NCBI GenBank assembly: GCA_025201705.1
Contig: MU617080.1
Location: 7,378 to 24,226, forward strand
Source: Dissophora ornata
Taxonomy: Eukaryota; Mortierellomycota; Mortierellomycetes; Mortierellales; Mortierellaceae
Reading direction: 5' to 3'
Length of the DNA stretch: 16,849 nucleotides
Below, piece after piece: positions 1 to 10,066 of the stretch (the stretch's first letter is position 1; every line of letters starts with the position of its first letter). The notes under the pieces are model-generated. The model was not told the origin of the DNA and did not search any database. It saw only the letters and a list, made by a program, of their open reading frames with translations. A program made the translations under genes and the position numbers.

Positions 1-1018
1 ATAATGAAAGGAATGTCTTTTCACACACGCGCGCAAACTAGAGGCAAATCTATTGAAACTGGTCGACTTCGCCTTTGGAGGACTTTGTCCTTCACTGCCG
101 GCTCGATATAGGGTTCATCGGAGATTGAAAAGATGACGAAGATGGCTTTTCACGGGAATCACATAGGGGTCGTCAAAATGTCATGTCCAAAAAATATTGT
201 AGTGCTTAGTCGCCGAGCGAAATTGTTGCAACTAACCCGACCTTGGATTGTGCGACAATAATAAGAAACGACATTGCAACTTGCATCTGGATAAAAGTGG
301 CTAGCACAGGCGCAGGACAGCAAAGGGGCTGATAGTGTTGGAAAAATTGCATACGAGTGCAATGGCCACTGACATGTGGCCATAGTATACCGGGGCGCGA
401 TGAGAGTAGCGTCAAGTGGATGACCATGAACACAAAACAAGGCACTATTATCCATGCTGTGCGGTATATCTGAAATTGTCCCACACGTCTGAGGTACACA
501 GCTACACTGATAGCAGCACCTCATACAAGGGAAATACAGAGCAGTTTTCTAGGCTATCAGACAGTAGGTCAGGGCAGGCTGCCTGCCAGCTTGGCTGCAA
601 CGGTAAAGGAAGGGCTGGTAATACCGCTTTGTGTTAAACCACGGCGAATCAGGATCAGTTGTGGCTGCAAGGTGCCTGCCACTGACTCTGACTGCCAGCG
701 CTGAGTTTGCGATGAGCGACGATCCATCATATTCATGCTTGCGTGGCGGCAGCCACCTCTACGTTGTAGCACAGTGCGATGATGCGCCATTTACCGAGGA
801 TTTGCAATTTTTTCTCTTTCAATGCTTTAGTAAGGTTTTGTGACTACTGCATTAGTGGCAATTGCCTTTTGGAAAAAGCCCATCGAACGTTCGGAAGGCT
901 GACAAGAGCGCGGGACGAGGAATGGAGCATCGAGAAATCGAGAGTCTAAGACTGACGGTGTTGACTTGTGTAGTCGTCCCTGTCCACTCGGTCGTTCCTT
1001 ATACTTCTTCTTTCTCTC
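1..1018. other. Intergenic / upstream region, no gene supported
   Basis: I see no convincing coding region in this first kilobase. Open frames on both strands are short, lack a recognisable domain and overlap one another on opposite strands. No tRNA-like cloverleaf or rRNA segment was recognised. A small GC-rich palindrome occurs at 573-587 (arms GGCAGG and CCTGCC around CTG). The right-hand end grows pyrimidine-rich and probably holds the promoter of the WW-domain gene that starts at 1149. The 3' or 5' end of a neighbouring gene outside the window could reach in here, but nothing seen proves it. Confidence 0.55.
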
Positions 1019-1068
1019 TCATTCCTTCTCATTCCTCCTCATCCCTTCTCATCCCTTCTCATTCCTTA
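1019..1068 (+). repeat. Five tandem pyrimidine decamers in promoter/5' UTR
   Basis: Five head-to-tail 10-bp units of the form TCATTCCTTC or TCATCCCTTC (1019-1028, 1029-1038, 1039-1048, 1049-1058, 1059-1068) differ from each other at one or two positions. They end 80 bp before the ATG of the WW-domain gene. Pyrimidine-rich tracts just before the start codon are common in filamentous-fungus promoters and 5' leaders, so a core-promoter or leader role is inferred. The exact repeat structure is seen directly. Confidence 0.8.
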
Positions 1069-1148
1069 CAACTTCATCTACCTGGACGTCCTCTCTATCA
1101 CTCCTCCCATCCTTGCTTCTCGAACCACCAAGAATAGATAACACCATT

Positions 1149-1955
1149 ATGGGATGTTCAGGGTCAAAACATACAAATGGAGGTGCTGGAACGCATCACT
1201 CACACCAACAGCAACCGCCTACCTATGGCATTCCACAAAACATGATCCCGCCCTCAACCTTGCCTCAGGGATGGTAAGAAGCGACAGGCAGTTGCACTCC
1301 CTCTACGTTGTGCGAGTCCAGGAGATATGAACAGTCAGCTGCTCCAGAGAGCATTACATCACTTTAACATAGGTTCGTTACTCTTCCTTTACACCATGCA
1401 GGATTTCGCAATTCGATGAAAACAAACATCGACTTTACTATGTCCACCCACAGACAGGACTCGTCACTTGGGCGCACCCATTAGGTCAACAAGCAGATGC
1501 GCAAGAGTTGGCGCGATTCCATCAGATTCGACAGCTACAGCAACAGCAGTTTGGAAATGGTGTCAATCAGAGTGCCTTCGCCAACTCTTATAACAGTCAA
1601 GGTGGCATGGGCGCAGGAGCCAGCATGGCAATGGGAATGGTGGCTGGTGAGTTTGCATGTATCCTTTAGTCTTATTTCTTTCTATTCCCGCTCCCTTCTC
1701 CTTTTCCCTTATTCCTTGCTCCATCTTTTCTTTCTGGTTGGTTGCAACTCAGAGCAATGGACTAACTCCTTCTGCTCATTGGTCGTAGGTGGCGCAGTGG
1801 GGCTGATGGCAGGAAGCATGCTGACCGGTGGCATGGGTGGTATGCATGGTGGCTATGGCTATTCGAACGATGTGATTCCTGCGAGTACAGACTTTGGTGG
1901 CGGCGATTTCGGTGGTGGAGATTTTGGTGGCGGTGATTTTGGTGGCGGATTTTAA
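1149..1955 (+). CDS. WW-domain protein, probably myristoylated/palmitoylated, Gly-rich tail
   Basis: Three exons, 1149-1273, 1402-1646 and 1789-1955, with GTAAGA/CAG and GTGAGT/TAG introns, give 178 aa in frame. The first intron splits the codon of the first WW tryptophan (TG|G). Residues about 39-69 form a WW domain: LPQGW at the start, YYV in the middle strand, T-W65 and P68 at the end. This fold usually binds proline-rich peptides. The N-terminus MGCSGSK fits the N-myristoylation rule (Gly2, Ser6, Lys7) with Cys3 available for palmitoylation, so membrane attachment is inferred. A Gln-rich segment follows the WW domain. It is followed by a Gly/Ala/Met-rich stretch that might pack like a glycine zipper, and finally four DFGGG repeats. 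No enzyme domain is present, so an adaptor role is plausible but unproven. The lipidation signal argues that the start is right. Confidence 0.88.
1890..1949 (+). repeat. Four 15-bp in-frame repeats coding DFGGG
   Basis: Four 15-nt units starting at 1890, 1905, 1920 and 1935 each encode Asp-Phe-Gly-Gly-Gly, and a final Phe and stop follow. The units differ at third codon positions (GAC/GAT, TTT/TTC, GGC/GGT/GGA), while the peptide repeat is perfect. That pattern suggests selection on the protein rather than a very recent duplication. Similar Phe/Gly tails are low-complexity and often self-associating, which is an inference here. Confidence 0.9.
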
Positions 1956-2112
1956 AAGCCCCTTTGCATGTCCACCAAGGACGAATGCCGATTGGCAACT
2001 CACATATTGCCATCCAACGGCGGTATATCACTAGTATTTACATGAAATCCATACGACGTATGATAATGAATAATGATAAAGGAATAAGATAACATTAAAC
2101 CTCCCATACAAT

Positions 2113-2138
2113 CGTGGCTGTTCCCAGGAACAGCCACG
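2113..2138. repeat. Perfect 12-bp inverted repeat with 2-bp centre
   Basis: Arm CGTGGCTGTTCC at 2113-2124 is followed by CA and then by its exact reverse complement at 2127-2138. It lies about 160 bp after the WW-gene stop and 470 bp before the next start codon. As RNA it would form a tight hairpin. As DNA it would look like a dimeric-protein site. No function is established. Confidence 0.9.
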
Positions 2139-2328
2139 GTAAATTGCTTGATCTGCGGATGCACGTATTCGCTCGAGGAGTGGAAGATATGGCCGTGTTT
2201 ACAATTGTTTATATTCTGTCGCAATACAAGCAGATCTACTGTTACTGCAGGCGCGACCAGGATAGTGCAGGAGACACGTCTAGGGGCAACCGCAGCAAGA
2301 GACATCGCAGACCTTCAGCACTCTGTCG

Positions 2329-2334
2329 CACGTG
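2329..2334. promoter_or_regulatory. CACGTG E-box in promoter of zinc-knuckle gene
   Basis: CACGTG followed by AC reads GTCACGTG on the other strand, the core recognised by fungal bHLH factors of the Cbf1/Pho4 type. It lies about 275 bp upstream of the start at 2606. One six-base match can easily occur by chance, so this is only a candidate. Confidence 0.3.
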
Positions 2335-2605
2335 ACCCGTCCCTTGTTTACTTTTCTGACACCCACATTTGAACCACGCCAGGTCGTCTGCCCTTGTTTT
2401 TCATATTTACTTGCTCCAGCACTTGCATTTCTCTGTCTTCACCCTAATCCCGTAAGAACATCACTCGGTCCTTTGTGCCTCAGCATTCTTCTCCACCCCA
2501 CCCATCATTAGTGCGTCGCTTTCCTCCTACCGCACTTCTGCACTTCTTACTCTTTCGCAACAAGAACACGAACGCTTTCAGTAATATTCGCCCTACAACG
2601 CCACC

Positions 2606-5600
2606 ATGTCTGAATCTGATCTCAACCTCCCCACGATCGTTCCTCTGCTTCAACCCAAGGCCAGCGCCACCCCCAAAACCGGCGCCGAATCGCGCCAACA
2701 GTCTTCTTCAGCCGGTCAATCGGACGCATCCATAATGCAGCACCCTCACTTAGTTCCTTCCTCTCTCAAGGTCGAAACCGCGTTGCTGACAAAGGAGCTC
2801 TCGAAGTTTCGAGCATGCGATCAGAATACATGCTTTTACTGTCGCGAATGGGCACAATGGGTCTTCAAGAAAACATTTGGAAAGGACAAGACCAACTTGG
2901 CGACCGACAAGAAAGGAGGCCGTCCTGGAGGATCTGGAGGAGTTGACTCAGGGGACGCAGGGTCAGGATCCGAGCCCAAAAAGAAGCACAAAGAGTACGC
3001 TATGGTGGTTTGTGAGCGATTCTATCAGCGGTCGACAGCGGACAACGTAGCCAAAGGGAGTCATGGGCGATCCTCCGGAGCGACTGGCGCAGGATCTGTG
3101 GCTGCTGCTGCCATCGCTGCCAGCAAAGCAGGAACTGGAACCGCCCCGGCACCCTCGTCCACCGGATCAAACCACGAAGGGTTTGTGGCAGAGATTGTCG
3201 ACACTGTTCGAGACTGGATCCAGCAGCCGAGCGCCCTCTACACTTCCCCGGAGGTTTTCTCTCTCGTCGACTTTGAGGCTCTTTACACTGCATACCCTCT
3301 TCAGAATCAAGAACAAAATCAACAACAGGACGATGTCACGCCTATCCTCTCCACCATCACGATTGAGAAAGCCCATATGGTTTTGGGCCACCAAGGATAC
3401 CCATTACTGAAGAGAGTGACAAAGCTACAGCTGCAGAATCAGATCATGCATCCTACATGTCAACATGCAAAGGGCCATTCCAAAACACCCGCCGATCTTG
3501 AATTAGACAAGGAATTATTTAACGAGGAGCTCAAGAGGATGCGGATGCGGGACCAGGAGGGACTGCGGAAGCAGATAGGACCCGTCTGGAGGCATGTTGA
3601 AGAAGCATTGGAGCGCATGGAGGGCGCTGAGAAGGTTCGATCTGGGATCTTGGGACCCTCTCGTGCTAAAGAATTCACCCAGACTTACAAGGACCGACTT
3701 GTATCATTCCAAGAGGTAAGCGCAATGCATTACCATGCCGCCATTGTTCTTAAGTATATTTCAAATCGCTGTAGGCCGTTGGCTGATTCACTCTGTATTT
3801 ATGATCCGTTAGATCTGGTCAAATGTCGAGGCAGCAGTTAAGAAGCCAACATCAAAGAAGAAAGGGTCGACGTCGGATAGCGCCACTGCTGATGCTGTTG
3901 CAGAGGTCGATCAAGGATTCCAGCAATTCATTGACAACCTGCAGTACGTTCACAAGCAATTGACAGCTGATGTTCTGGACTCATCCGAGAGATCGCTGCG
4001 CGAATTCATCAAAGAGTTGGCAGCAGCGCAGACAAAAATTCTCAAGCTAGCACTGACACGCATCCAGGAGGGCAAGGTCGGCACTGCAAGGATCGACAAA
4101 ATTTTGGAGGAGAGCCCTGAAAAGTGTCGCAACGCATTGAAGATGGTAGAGCAGCTTATCCCGATTTTTGATACAAAGATGGGACAGTTCCGAGTCTTAG
4201 TTTTGAACAAACTTAAGGAGGTGGATGAAGAAGTTGAGGCTGTCGCCGCTGCTTATTTCCAGGACTCTCAAAAGACAGTTCAAGGTCGACTCGAGAAGGC
4301 TGCCAATAAGGAGTTCCGTAGACGGATTAAGAAACTCGAGTTCCTCTCAGTGGAGACGCGCAAGTGGTTTTTCCAGTCTCGTCTCACTCTGTTCTCCAGC
4401 CTTGACTTTGCGACGGTTTGCCTAAACACACTGGGAATCCTGATGGAGGAGGCCGAGGTCCTGGAGGCTGTGCAACTGGGCTTGCACGACGACCATTTCC
4501 GCTCGCGGGTCTTGAAATCACAAGAGGGCAGGATGAAGCTGGCCCAGCAATTCCGGGAAGGAATCAAGACTGGTCGACGCGTCCTTGCTGTCATGGTCTC
4601 GCGCTTGATGATGAGGGAAGGCGCACGAGCAATGGGCGAAATGGCAGCGATCCAAAAGGAGAAGAAATTTTTGAAGTCCATCGGACAGGATGTCAGCGAC
4701 AGCAAATTTAATGCTAAGGGCTACCTAGTGCCAAGTCAGGATGTCACACCAACAACCAGCGCTCATGTTTCGGATGAAGAGGACGCAAATAGTGTTTCTG
4801 GAGCTGCAATCGCAAGCAAGAATAAGAAAAAGAAGGACAAGAAGAAAAAGAAGGCCGCTGAGGTTGCGGCGGCTGCGGCGGCTGCAGCGACAGGGGTTGA
4901 GGCTGAAGTGGAAGAGCCGATGGCCAAGGAAATGGCTGAGGCACACCCTCCGAAAGTCTCTGGTCTCATCCCCAACTCTGTCGAGGAACCGCTTACTGCA
5001 ATGTCGTCCAAGGAGACTCGGGAGTTGAAGAAACAAGCCAAGAAGGAGGCCAGGCGTCAAGCCAAAGAGGCTGCTGAGGCAGAGGAAGCTACGGTTGCCC
5101 AGGAGGCGGCTAAGAAGGCAGAAGAGGCTCGACGGGCCAGGGAGATGAGAGAAGCGCAAGAGGCGATTGAGAGGCAGGAGGCCAAGGAGTTGAGGGCCAA
5201 GAAAGAAGCCGAACTCGCTCAACAGAAGAAGGCTGTCGAAGAAGCTCGTAGAGCCGAGGCAGCAAAGATCAAGAAGGCTACAGAAGAAGCTGAGGCGCGA
5301 CGCAAGGTTCAGGAAGAAAAGGAGGTGAATGAAGCTATAGAAAGAGAGAGAGCTTCAGAACCTAAGGAGAGCCAACACTCCAATGTGGCGACTGTTAACG
5401 CCGCCTCCGACTCGGCTAGCAGCGCTGCATCAACGACAGCAGTAGCTACTACCACCGTCCCCGGAGCTACAGGGCCTAAGGTGCCAACATGGGGACCCTC
5501 AGCAGCGACTCTCGCTAACCGCGCAGCCCAAGCAGCAAGAGAGGCAGAGCGCGCCCAACAGGCATCCAGGAAGCGGTTTTCGGAGGAACGGAGCGATAGG

Positions 5601-6653
5601 ACTGGAGTAGCATGGGAAGATGTTGATATCAAGACTCAACACACGAATGGAGCGGCCTCCTACCACGAGCGAACGCAAGCGGACCAAATTAACATCATCC
5701 CAAAGAATATGGAGCGGGAGCCCGCCCAAACACCGGTGCCTTCTTCACAACCTACGACTGCGTTGGAAACAGATCCGGAGGACAATGGAACAGAGAGCAT
5801 GGAAGACCTTGCCAGACTTCCTACACAGACACTAGTTTCACTAGTAAACACTCTGCAGCTTGAGAACAAGTCCTTGCTGACGACATTGGTGTCGATGCAG
5901 CAGCAAGTGTCGTCACTGACAGAGCGCTATTCGACTTTGGCATCCTTGGCTCGTGAGCATGAGCAGCAAGCGATCCAGGCTATGGAGGCGCAAAAGCATC
6001 GTGAGATGGAGGAAATGCAGCGATATGTGTGGAAGATCGAGGAAAGATGTCGCCAGCTTGAGAAGCATGTCTTAGCAACACACCAGCATCGCATGCAAAT
6101 GCAGCAAATGCAACAGCAGCAGCAGCAACAGCAACAATTCCAGCAACAGCAGTCTCTCTCTTCAGGTCCTCCAGGAATGTCATCGATGAGTAACCTTTCC
6201 ATGCCACCGCCTGGATTCGGCAACATGCTCGGTCTTGGGCGTCAGCCCTCTGCTCCGTCTTCGCCTTCCTTGGCACATCGCAGCTTGAGCGGCATGGACT
6301 CGCCGTCGTTGTCTTCCATTTCAACGACTACTGCGAGTGCGTCATCGATGGCGTACCCCAATATGATGTCCTCTGCTAACGGCTCGATGGAGTCCCTCAT
6401 GTCACCTCAGATTGGAAATATGAGTGCATCGCTGATGTCCTCGGCGCCTTCGTCTCTAACAGGAGGAGTGGCACCACCAGGATACGAGTCAGGGCCGAAA
6501 AAGACTCATTGGCGTCAACGAGGCGAGGTTCGCTGTGGCAACTGCGCGCAGTTGGGCCACGCCAGCGCAGAATGTCAGGCAGGCTGCCGCTACTGTGACC
6601 AGCAGGGACATTTGAGCCAAGATTGTCCTCGAATGGCGACTTCTCATGCCTAA
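2606..6653 (+). CDS. Large coiled-coil protein with two CCHC zinc knuckles, function unknown
   Basis: Two exons, 2606-3715 and 3813-6653, joined by a 97-nt phase-0 intron (GTAAGC...TTAG), encode 1316 aa. The ATG sits in a strong context (GCCACCATGT). An earlier AG at 3774 would give an immediate stop, so 3813 is chosen. N-terminal cysteines C71, C76 and C79 may bind metal. A mostly helical half follows, then a Lys run (about 705-718, possible nuclear signal) and an Ala run. Residues about 770-890 form a long Glu/Lys/Arg/Ala helix like a coiled coil or single alpha helix, and a second coiled coil is at about 1050-1128. A Gln tract follows at about 1130-1150, then a Ser/Met/Pro-rich linker. Two zinc knuckles of form CX2CX4HX4C start at C1278 and C1295, eight residues before the end. 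CCHC knuckles usually bind single-stranded RNA or DNA, so an RNA-related role is inferred. The N-terminal part belongs to no family I recognise. Confidence 0.88.
6094..6151 (+). repeat. CAG/CAA tract coding polyglutamine
   Basis: Mixed CAG, CAA and a few ATG codons encode a Gln/Met run with nine consecutive Gln, then a Phe and four more Gln, inside the zinc-knuckle protein. The codon mix reduces slippage. Length may still vary between strains. It follows directly on a coiled coil, an arrangement often seen with Gln tracts. Confidence 0.85.
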
Positions 6654-6703
6654 GATGGTCTATACCTATCTGATCTTCTCTCCCATTAGATCTAGAATGC
6701 TGG

Positions 6704-6709
6704 AATAAA
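6704..6709 (+). terminator. Poly(A) signal AATAAA of zinc-knuckle gene
   Basis: A perfect AATAAA lies 51 nt after the TAA stop of the zinc-knuckle gene, a normal distance for a eukaryotic polyadenylation signal. Confidence 0.65.
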
Positions 6710-7128
6710 ATTAATGAAGAACGGAGGATGTTGGGGATGTACAACGTTGCACGACACGATGTATGTAGCTCTAGCGCGGTATGCGTGTGAGATTTTTTTT
6801 GTTGTTGTTGTCCATCTACGAGTGGCGATGGTGAGGTGGCGAAAGCCGTTCAACGCGTCGTCGTCTATTGGTCGGAGAACGGACCCAAAAAAAAAGCACT
6901 TAATATTTTTGGTTGATTACTTGGCGGCTGAGGACCAAAATAAAACAGCGTACGTACCTAGTTCACCTGCTCGGCGGTCATTGATTATCTGTGCGATCTT
7001 GATCTTCTTGTTGTTGTTAGTGTTGCATTTACAGTACACTGCAGTTGCGTCAAGAAGAGTGATGCTCTGGTTCGGAATGCAGGGAGTCAAACACAGCCTT
7101 GGGAGTAATCTATACAGATGACTCGACA

Positions 7129-7159
7129 GGGGAAGGGAGAGAGGGAGGGGGGAGGGGGG
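7129..7159 (+). other. G-run cluster, potential G-quadruplex
   Basis: Five runs of three to six G are separated by AA, AGAGA, A and A. This fits the usual quadruplex rule of at least four G3 runs with loops of 1-7 nt on the + strand. It lies about 1 kb before the aminotransferase start and 0.5 kb after the preceding gene. Confidence 0.6.
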
Positions 7160-7496
7160 ACAAACTGCGCAACGGAAACCACGAACCTGCATATTTTAGT
7201 GCGAGCGCCGTGTACCGCGTGGAAGTAACGGAGTTGAAATGGTGGGAGTTTGGTTGTAGGGCACAGCATCGAAAATGAAAATGTGTCATACAGGTGTACA
7301 ATACCACCGGATGTATTTCTGTTGGTAAACAACGGTGGGAAAGTTAAGTTGCCTGACGCATCTTTTAAGTTCTTGTTGTTTTGTGCTCGTGTTTGATCTC
7401 GACCAGTGCCAAAAAAAAAATAACAACAGGCGAAATGGCACTTTTCAATGCTCAACGCCCTTCACGATTCGTTGTGTTTATTCGCCTACTTACCGT

Positions 7497-7503
7497 TGAG
7501 TCA
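7497..7503. promoter_or_regulatory. Candidate Gcn4/Cpc1 site TGAGTCA
   Basis: TGAGTCA is the exact palindromic core bound by fungal Gcn4/CpcA-type bZIP activators of amino-acid genes. It lies 665 bp before the start of an aminotransferase of amino-acid metabolism, which fits general amino-acid control. A second half-like TGACTC lies at 7119-7124. The distance is long and the site is short, so it remains a candidate. Confidence 0.35.
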
Positions 7504-7956
7504 GCCTTGCGTTTTATTTGTGTAGCGTGAAGCGACGAAAATATCCGTGCAATGAAGTGCGTCCATTGAACAGCGAAGACATGCAGCAGACCATCGCATC
7601 GCATGAGAGAGGACAAACGCCGCACGCTTCTACATGCCCCCTAAACCACTCGTTCCTTTTGCCACGCCTCGACGCGCCATGAACATGAACATGTACATTT
7701 TTTTGTGTTGTTTTTCACGGCATGTTTGTTGTGCACGATCCAAAAAATAGTCATCTGTCCAAGTATTACAACGACACGGCAGGCAGGCACGGCTACTGGG
7801 GACGCCGAGTTGTTGTTCGCAGCAAGGATGTCAAAACGGAAACATTCATGCAAGGTTTGTATTGCCTTGGGATCTTGTTCACGCCTGAGATAAGTGACCC
7901 TATTCCAGAGGCTGCTCCTGCTCTTCAACGCCGACTTCATTTGTAATCGGCGAAAG

Positions 7957-7962
7957 TATAAA
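7957..7962 (+). promoter_or_regulatory. TATA box of aminotransferase gene
   Basis: TATAAA sits about 200 bp before the ATG at 8162. A C/T-rich stretch (about 7975-8075) follows, as expected for transcription initiation in fungi. No ATG lies between it and the chosen start. Confidence 0.55.
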
Positions 7963-8161
7963 TTCGGCCGATCGCCCTCCCCTCTTTTCTGGTTTTTTTT
8001 TTCCATTCATCTCTGTTCTTCATTTTCTTGCTTCCAGTCATCAGCCTACTTTACTTGTACATTTTTCTTTCATTCCTGTGACATTGGACATCGTCAACCG
8101 CACTTCACACAGCATCTTGTATACCTCACAGCACACTTCATCTTACCGATCATTGAATATC

Positions 8162-10012
8162 ATGTCGACTGCTCAAACATCTCAGCTGCCAATGGCCAAG
8201 GACTTTACGCCATTCCTCTCCATTGAGGGGGCCTCTCGTAAGAAGAGTCCTCTGAAGGCCCTCATTCCCTTAATGAAGGGCGACATGATCTCGCTTGGTG
8301 GAGGTAAGCCCAGTCTCCCCTATCCTTCACCATTTCTTCAAGTCTTTTCACACTCGGCATTGATCGCCTTGTTCTCAGAATCCTTACCATACTTTTTCAC
8401 CTTTCTCTACCATTTCTACAGGTCTGCCCCACCCTTCGACCTTCCCATTCTATTCCCTGTCTTCGGATGTCAAGAGCATGAAGCCTGTTAGTGCTGTCAG
8501 TGAGAAGGCCTCTTCGACTGTAGCCGATGTTGTCACTGTGCCCCATGGACCTCAGGCTGGCAAGGCGGAAAACTTGAGCGCCTCCCTCCAGGTAACAAAC
8601 GAAAATAAGAAAGAAGATGGCGTTGGTTATGATTGGTGCGACCTGTATTTGTTTGTTTGTGCCACCAATCCAAGGCGAAGAGGGGATCGACATTTCGAAT
8701 CAAGCGCCAGGGAATGGGGAGAGAACCAAAAGTAGCCGTGGAAATCAGTTTTCCCGATCCAATCGCAAAATTTTGTCCTTGCTCCGGTTCCTGTATCGTC
8801 TCCCAGCCAGACTAACCAAGAGGACCCTTTTTTGAAACACAATTGCTACAATTATAGTATGGTCTTGGCACAGGTATCAAGTCCCTGCGCGAGTTCTGCA
8901 AGGAGCACGTGAACCGGATGCATCGCCCTCAATACCAAGACTGGGATGTCGTTCTCTCTGCCGGCAACACGGATGCCTTCTCAAAGGCCATCTCCATGCT
9001 CTGCAACCGCGGTGACAAGATCCTGGTCGAGGAATGGACCTACCCCACAGCACTCGAGACCCTCGAGCCTGTCGGAGTTGGTCATGTCCCTGTCCACATG
9101 GACGGCGAAGGCATGTCTGCGGTCGCATTGAAGGATATCCTCGATAACTGGGGCTCGACACCCGAACAGGCCAACGATGCAAAGCCTCGTGTGGTCTATT
9201 TGATTCCCACTGGACAGAACCCCACAGGATCCACAATGTCGATCCAGAGAAGGAGGGACATTATGCAGGTGGCTCGGGAGCATGATCTGATCTTGATTGA
9301 GGACGACCCATACTATTACCTCCAGTTCTTCGTTGGAGAGAAGGATAAGGATGGCAACACAATTGGATTGGTGCCAACATTGCTGTCAATGGACACGGAT
9401 GGCCGTGTGATCCGTCTGGACACATTCTCGAAGACCTTGGTTCCAGGCTGCCGCGTCGGATACATGTCCATGAACGCTCATTTCTGTATGATTACTCAAT
9501 ACCACAACGAAGTGACCATTCAACAGCCCAGCGGATTCTCGCAGGCACTGTTAGCGGAGATGCTGATCTCGCACTGGGGTCAGGAGGGTTACACTCGCTA
9601 CTTGTGCGAGAATGTCCGCACGGAATACTTGAGACGCTCTCAACATCTGCAAGCATGCCTCAGGAAACATGTGGACAATAAGCTGGCGAGCTTTATCGAG
9701 CCTTCTGCGGGAATGTTCATTTGGATCAAGGTGCATGTGGAGCAACACCCTCGATATGGAACCGTGGCAGATTCGGTTTTGATGTTAGAACTGTTCAGGA
9801 AGAGTGTCGAGAACAATGTGTTGATGGTGCCCGGATGGCAGTTCAGCTGCAAGGCCAAGCCCGCGGATGTTGACATTGCGGATCTGATGAATACGTGGTA
9901 TGATGACCAGGCAACATATCTGAGGGCGACGTTCGCGTATGCGAGCTTTGAACAGATGGAGGAAGCTACGATCAGGTTCGGCGAGGCATTGAAAGCCGCA
10001 TTTTCGTCATAG
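8162..10012 (+). CDS. ARO8: Aro8/KAT II-like PLP aminotransferase (aromatic / 2-aminoadipate)
   Basis: Exons 8162-8303, 8422-8591 and 8858-10012 encode 488 aa, close to the length of yeast Aro8. The introns (118 and 266 nt) are GT-AG. Splicing the first restores the hallmark LGGGLPHPSTFPF and splicing the second restores LQYGLGTG, both typical of the Aro8/kynurenine aminotransferase II branch of fold-type I. Active-site residues are present: N225 in TGQNPTG, D254 and Y256 in EDDPYYY, the PLP lysine K296 in FSKTLVPGCRVGY, and the substrate-carboxylate arginine R460 in YLRATFAY. Family members transfer amino groups between aromatic amino acids or 2-aminoadipate and 2-oxo acids, acting in Phe/Tyr/Trp metabolism and in lysine synthesis. 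The exact substrate cannot be read from sequence. No N-terminal mitochondrial presequence is obvious, so a cytosolic location is likely. A Gcn4-like site and TATA box lie upstream. Confidence 0.95.
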
Positions 10013-10066
10013 AAAGACTGTATAAGAAGTGGAGAAGATCATTTGTTATTTAGAGATATCTTTGTC

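Larger units (their letters stand above)
1956..2605. other. Intergenic: 3' end of WW gene and promoter of zinc-knuckle gene
   Basis: No gene is supported here. The left part holds weak AATAAA-like elements (AATAAG at 2083-2088), a short palindrome CATACG-A-CGTATG at 2050-2062 and a 26-bp inverted repeat at 2113-2138. The right part has an E-box-type CACGTG at 2329-2334 and a C/T-rich leader from about 2380 to 2605 without an ATG. It probably carries the promoter of the gene starting at 2606. Confidence 0.6.
6710..7956. other. 1.2-kb intergenic region before the aminotransferase gene
   Basis: Short open frames exist on both strands, but none shows a domain, a good start context or a splice-consistent extension. 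I therefore call no gene. Notable sequence: a G-run cluster at 7129-7159, Gcn4-like sites TGACTC at 7119-7124 and TGAGTCA at 7497-7503, and several A or T runs. It probably acts as the upstream regulatory region of the aminotransferase gene. A non-coding RNA cannot be excluded by eye. Confidence 0.5.

Noticed and set aside
159..524. Open frames of up to 121 codons on the minus strand near the left end
   Set aside because: Composition is Cys/Ser/Thr-rich without any domain, two frames overlap over the same stretch, and no splice-consistent extension was found. Chance frames fit better.
3775..3812. Earlier acceptor (AG at 3773-3774) for the zinc-knuckle gene intron
   Set aside because: It gives a TGA stop four codons into the next exon, while the acceptor at 3811-3812 keeps the long frame open.
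4725..5222. Long minus-strand open frame opposite the charged helix of the zinc-knuckle protein
   Set aside because: Leu/Ser-rich antisense frames arise automatically opposite Glu/Lys/Ala-rich coding sequence. The sense strand has the clear gene.
7722..7946. Plus-strand 74-codon open frame
   Set aside because: No family resemblance, no good start context, and it runs into the promoter of the aminotransferase gene.
7641..8006. Minus-strand open frame of about 120 codons upstream of the aminotransferase
   Set aside because: It overlaps the TATA box and CT-rich leader of the gene on the other strand, has no recognised motif and looks like a chance frame.
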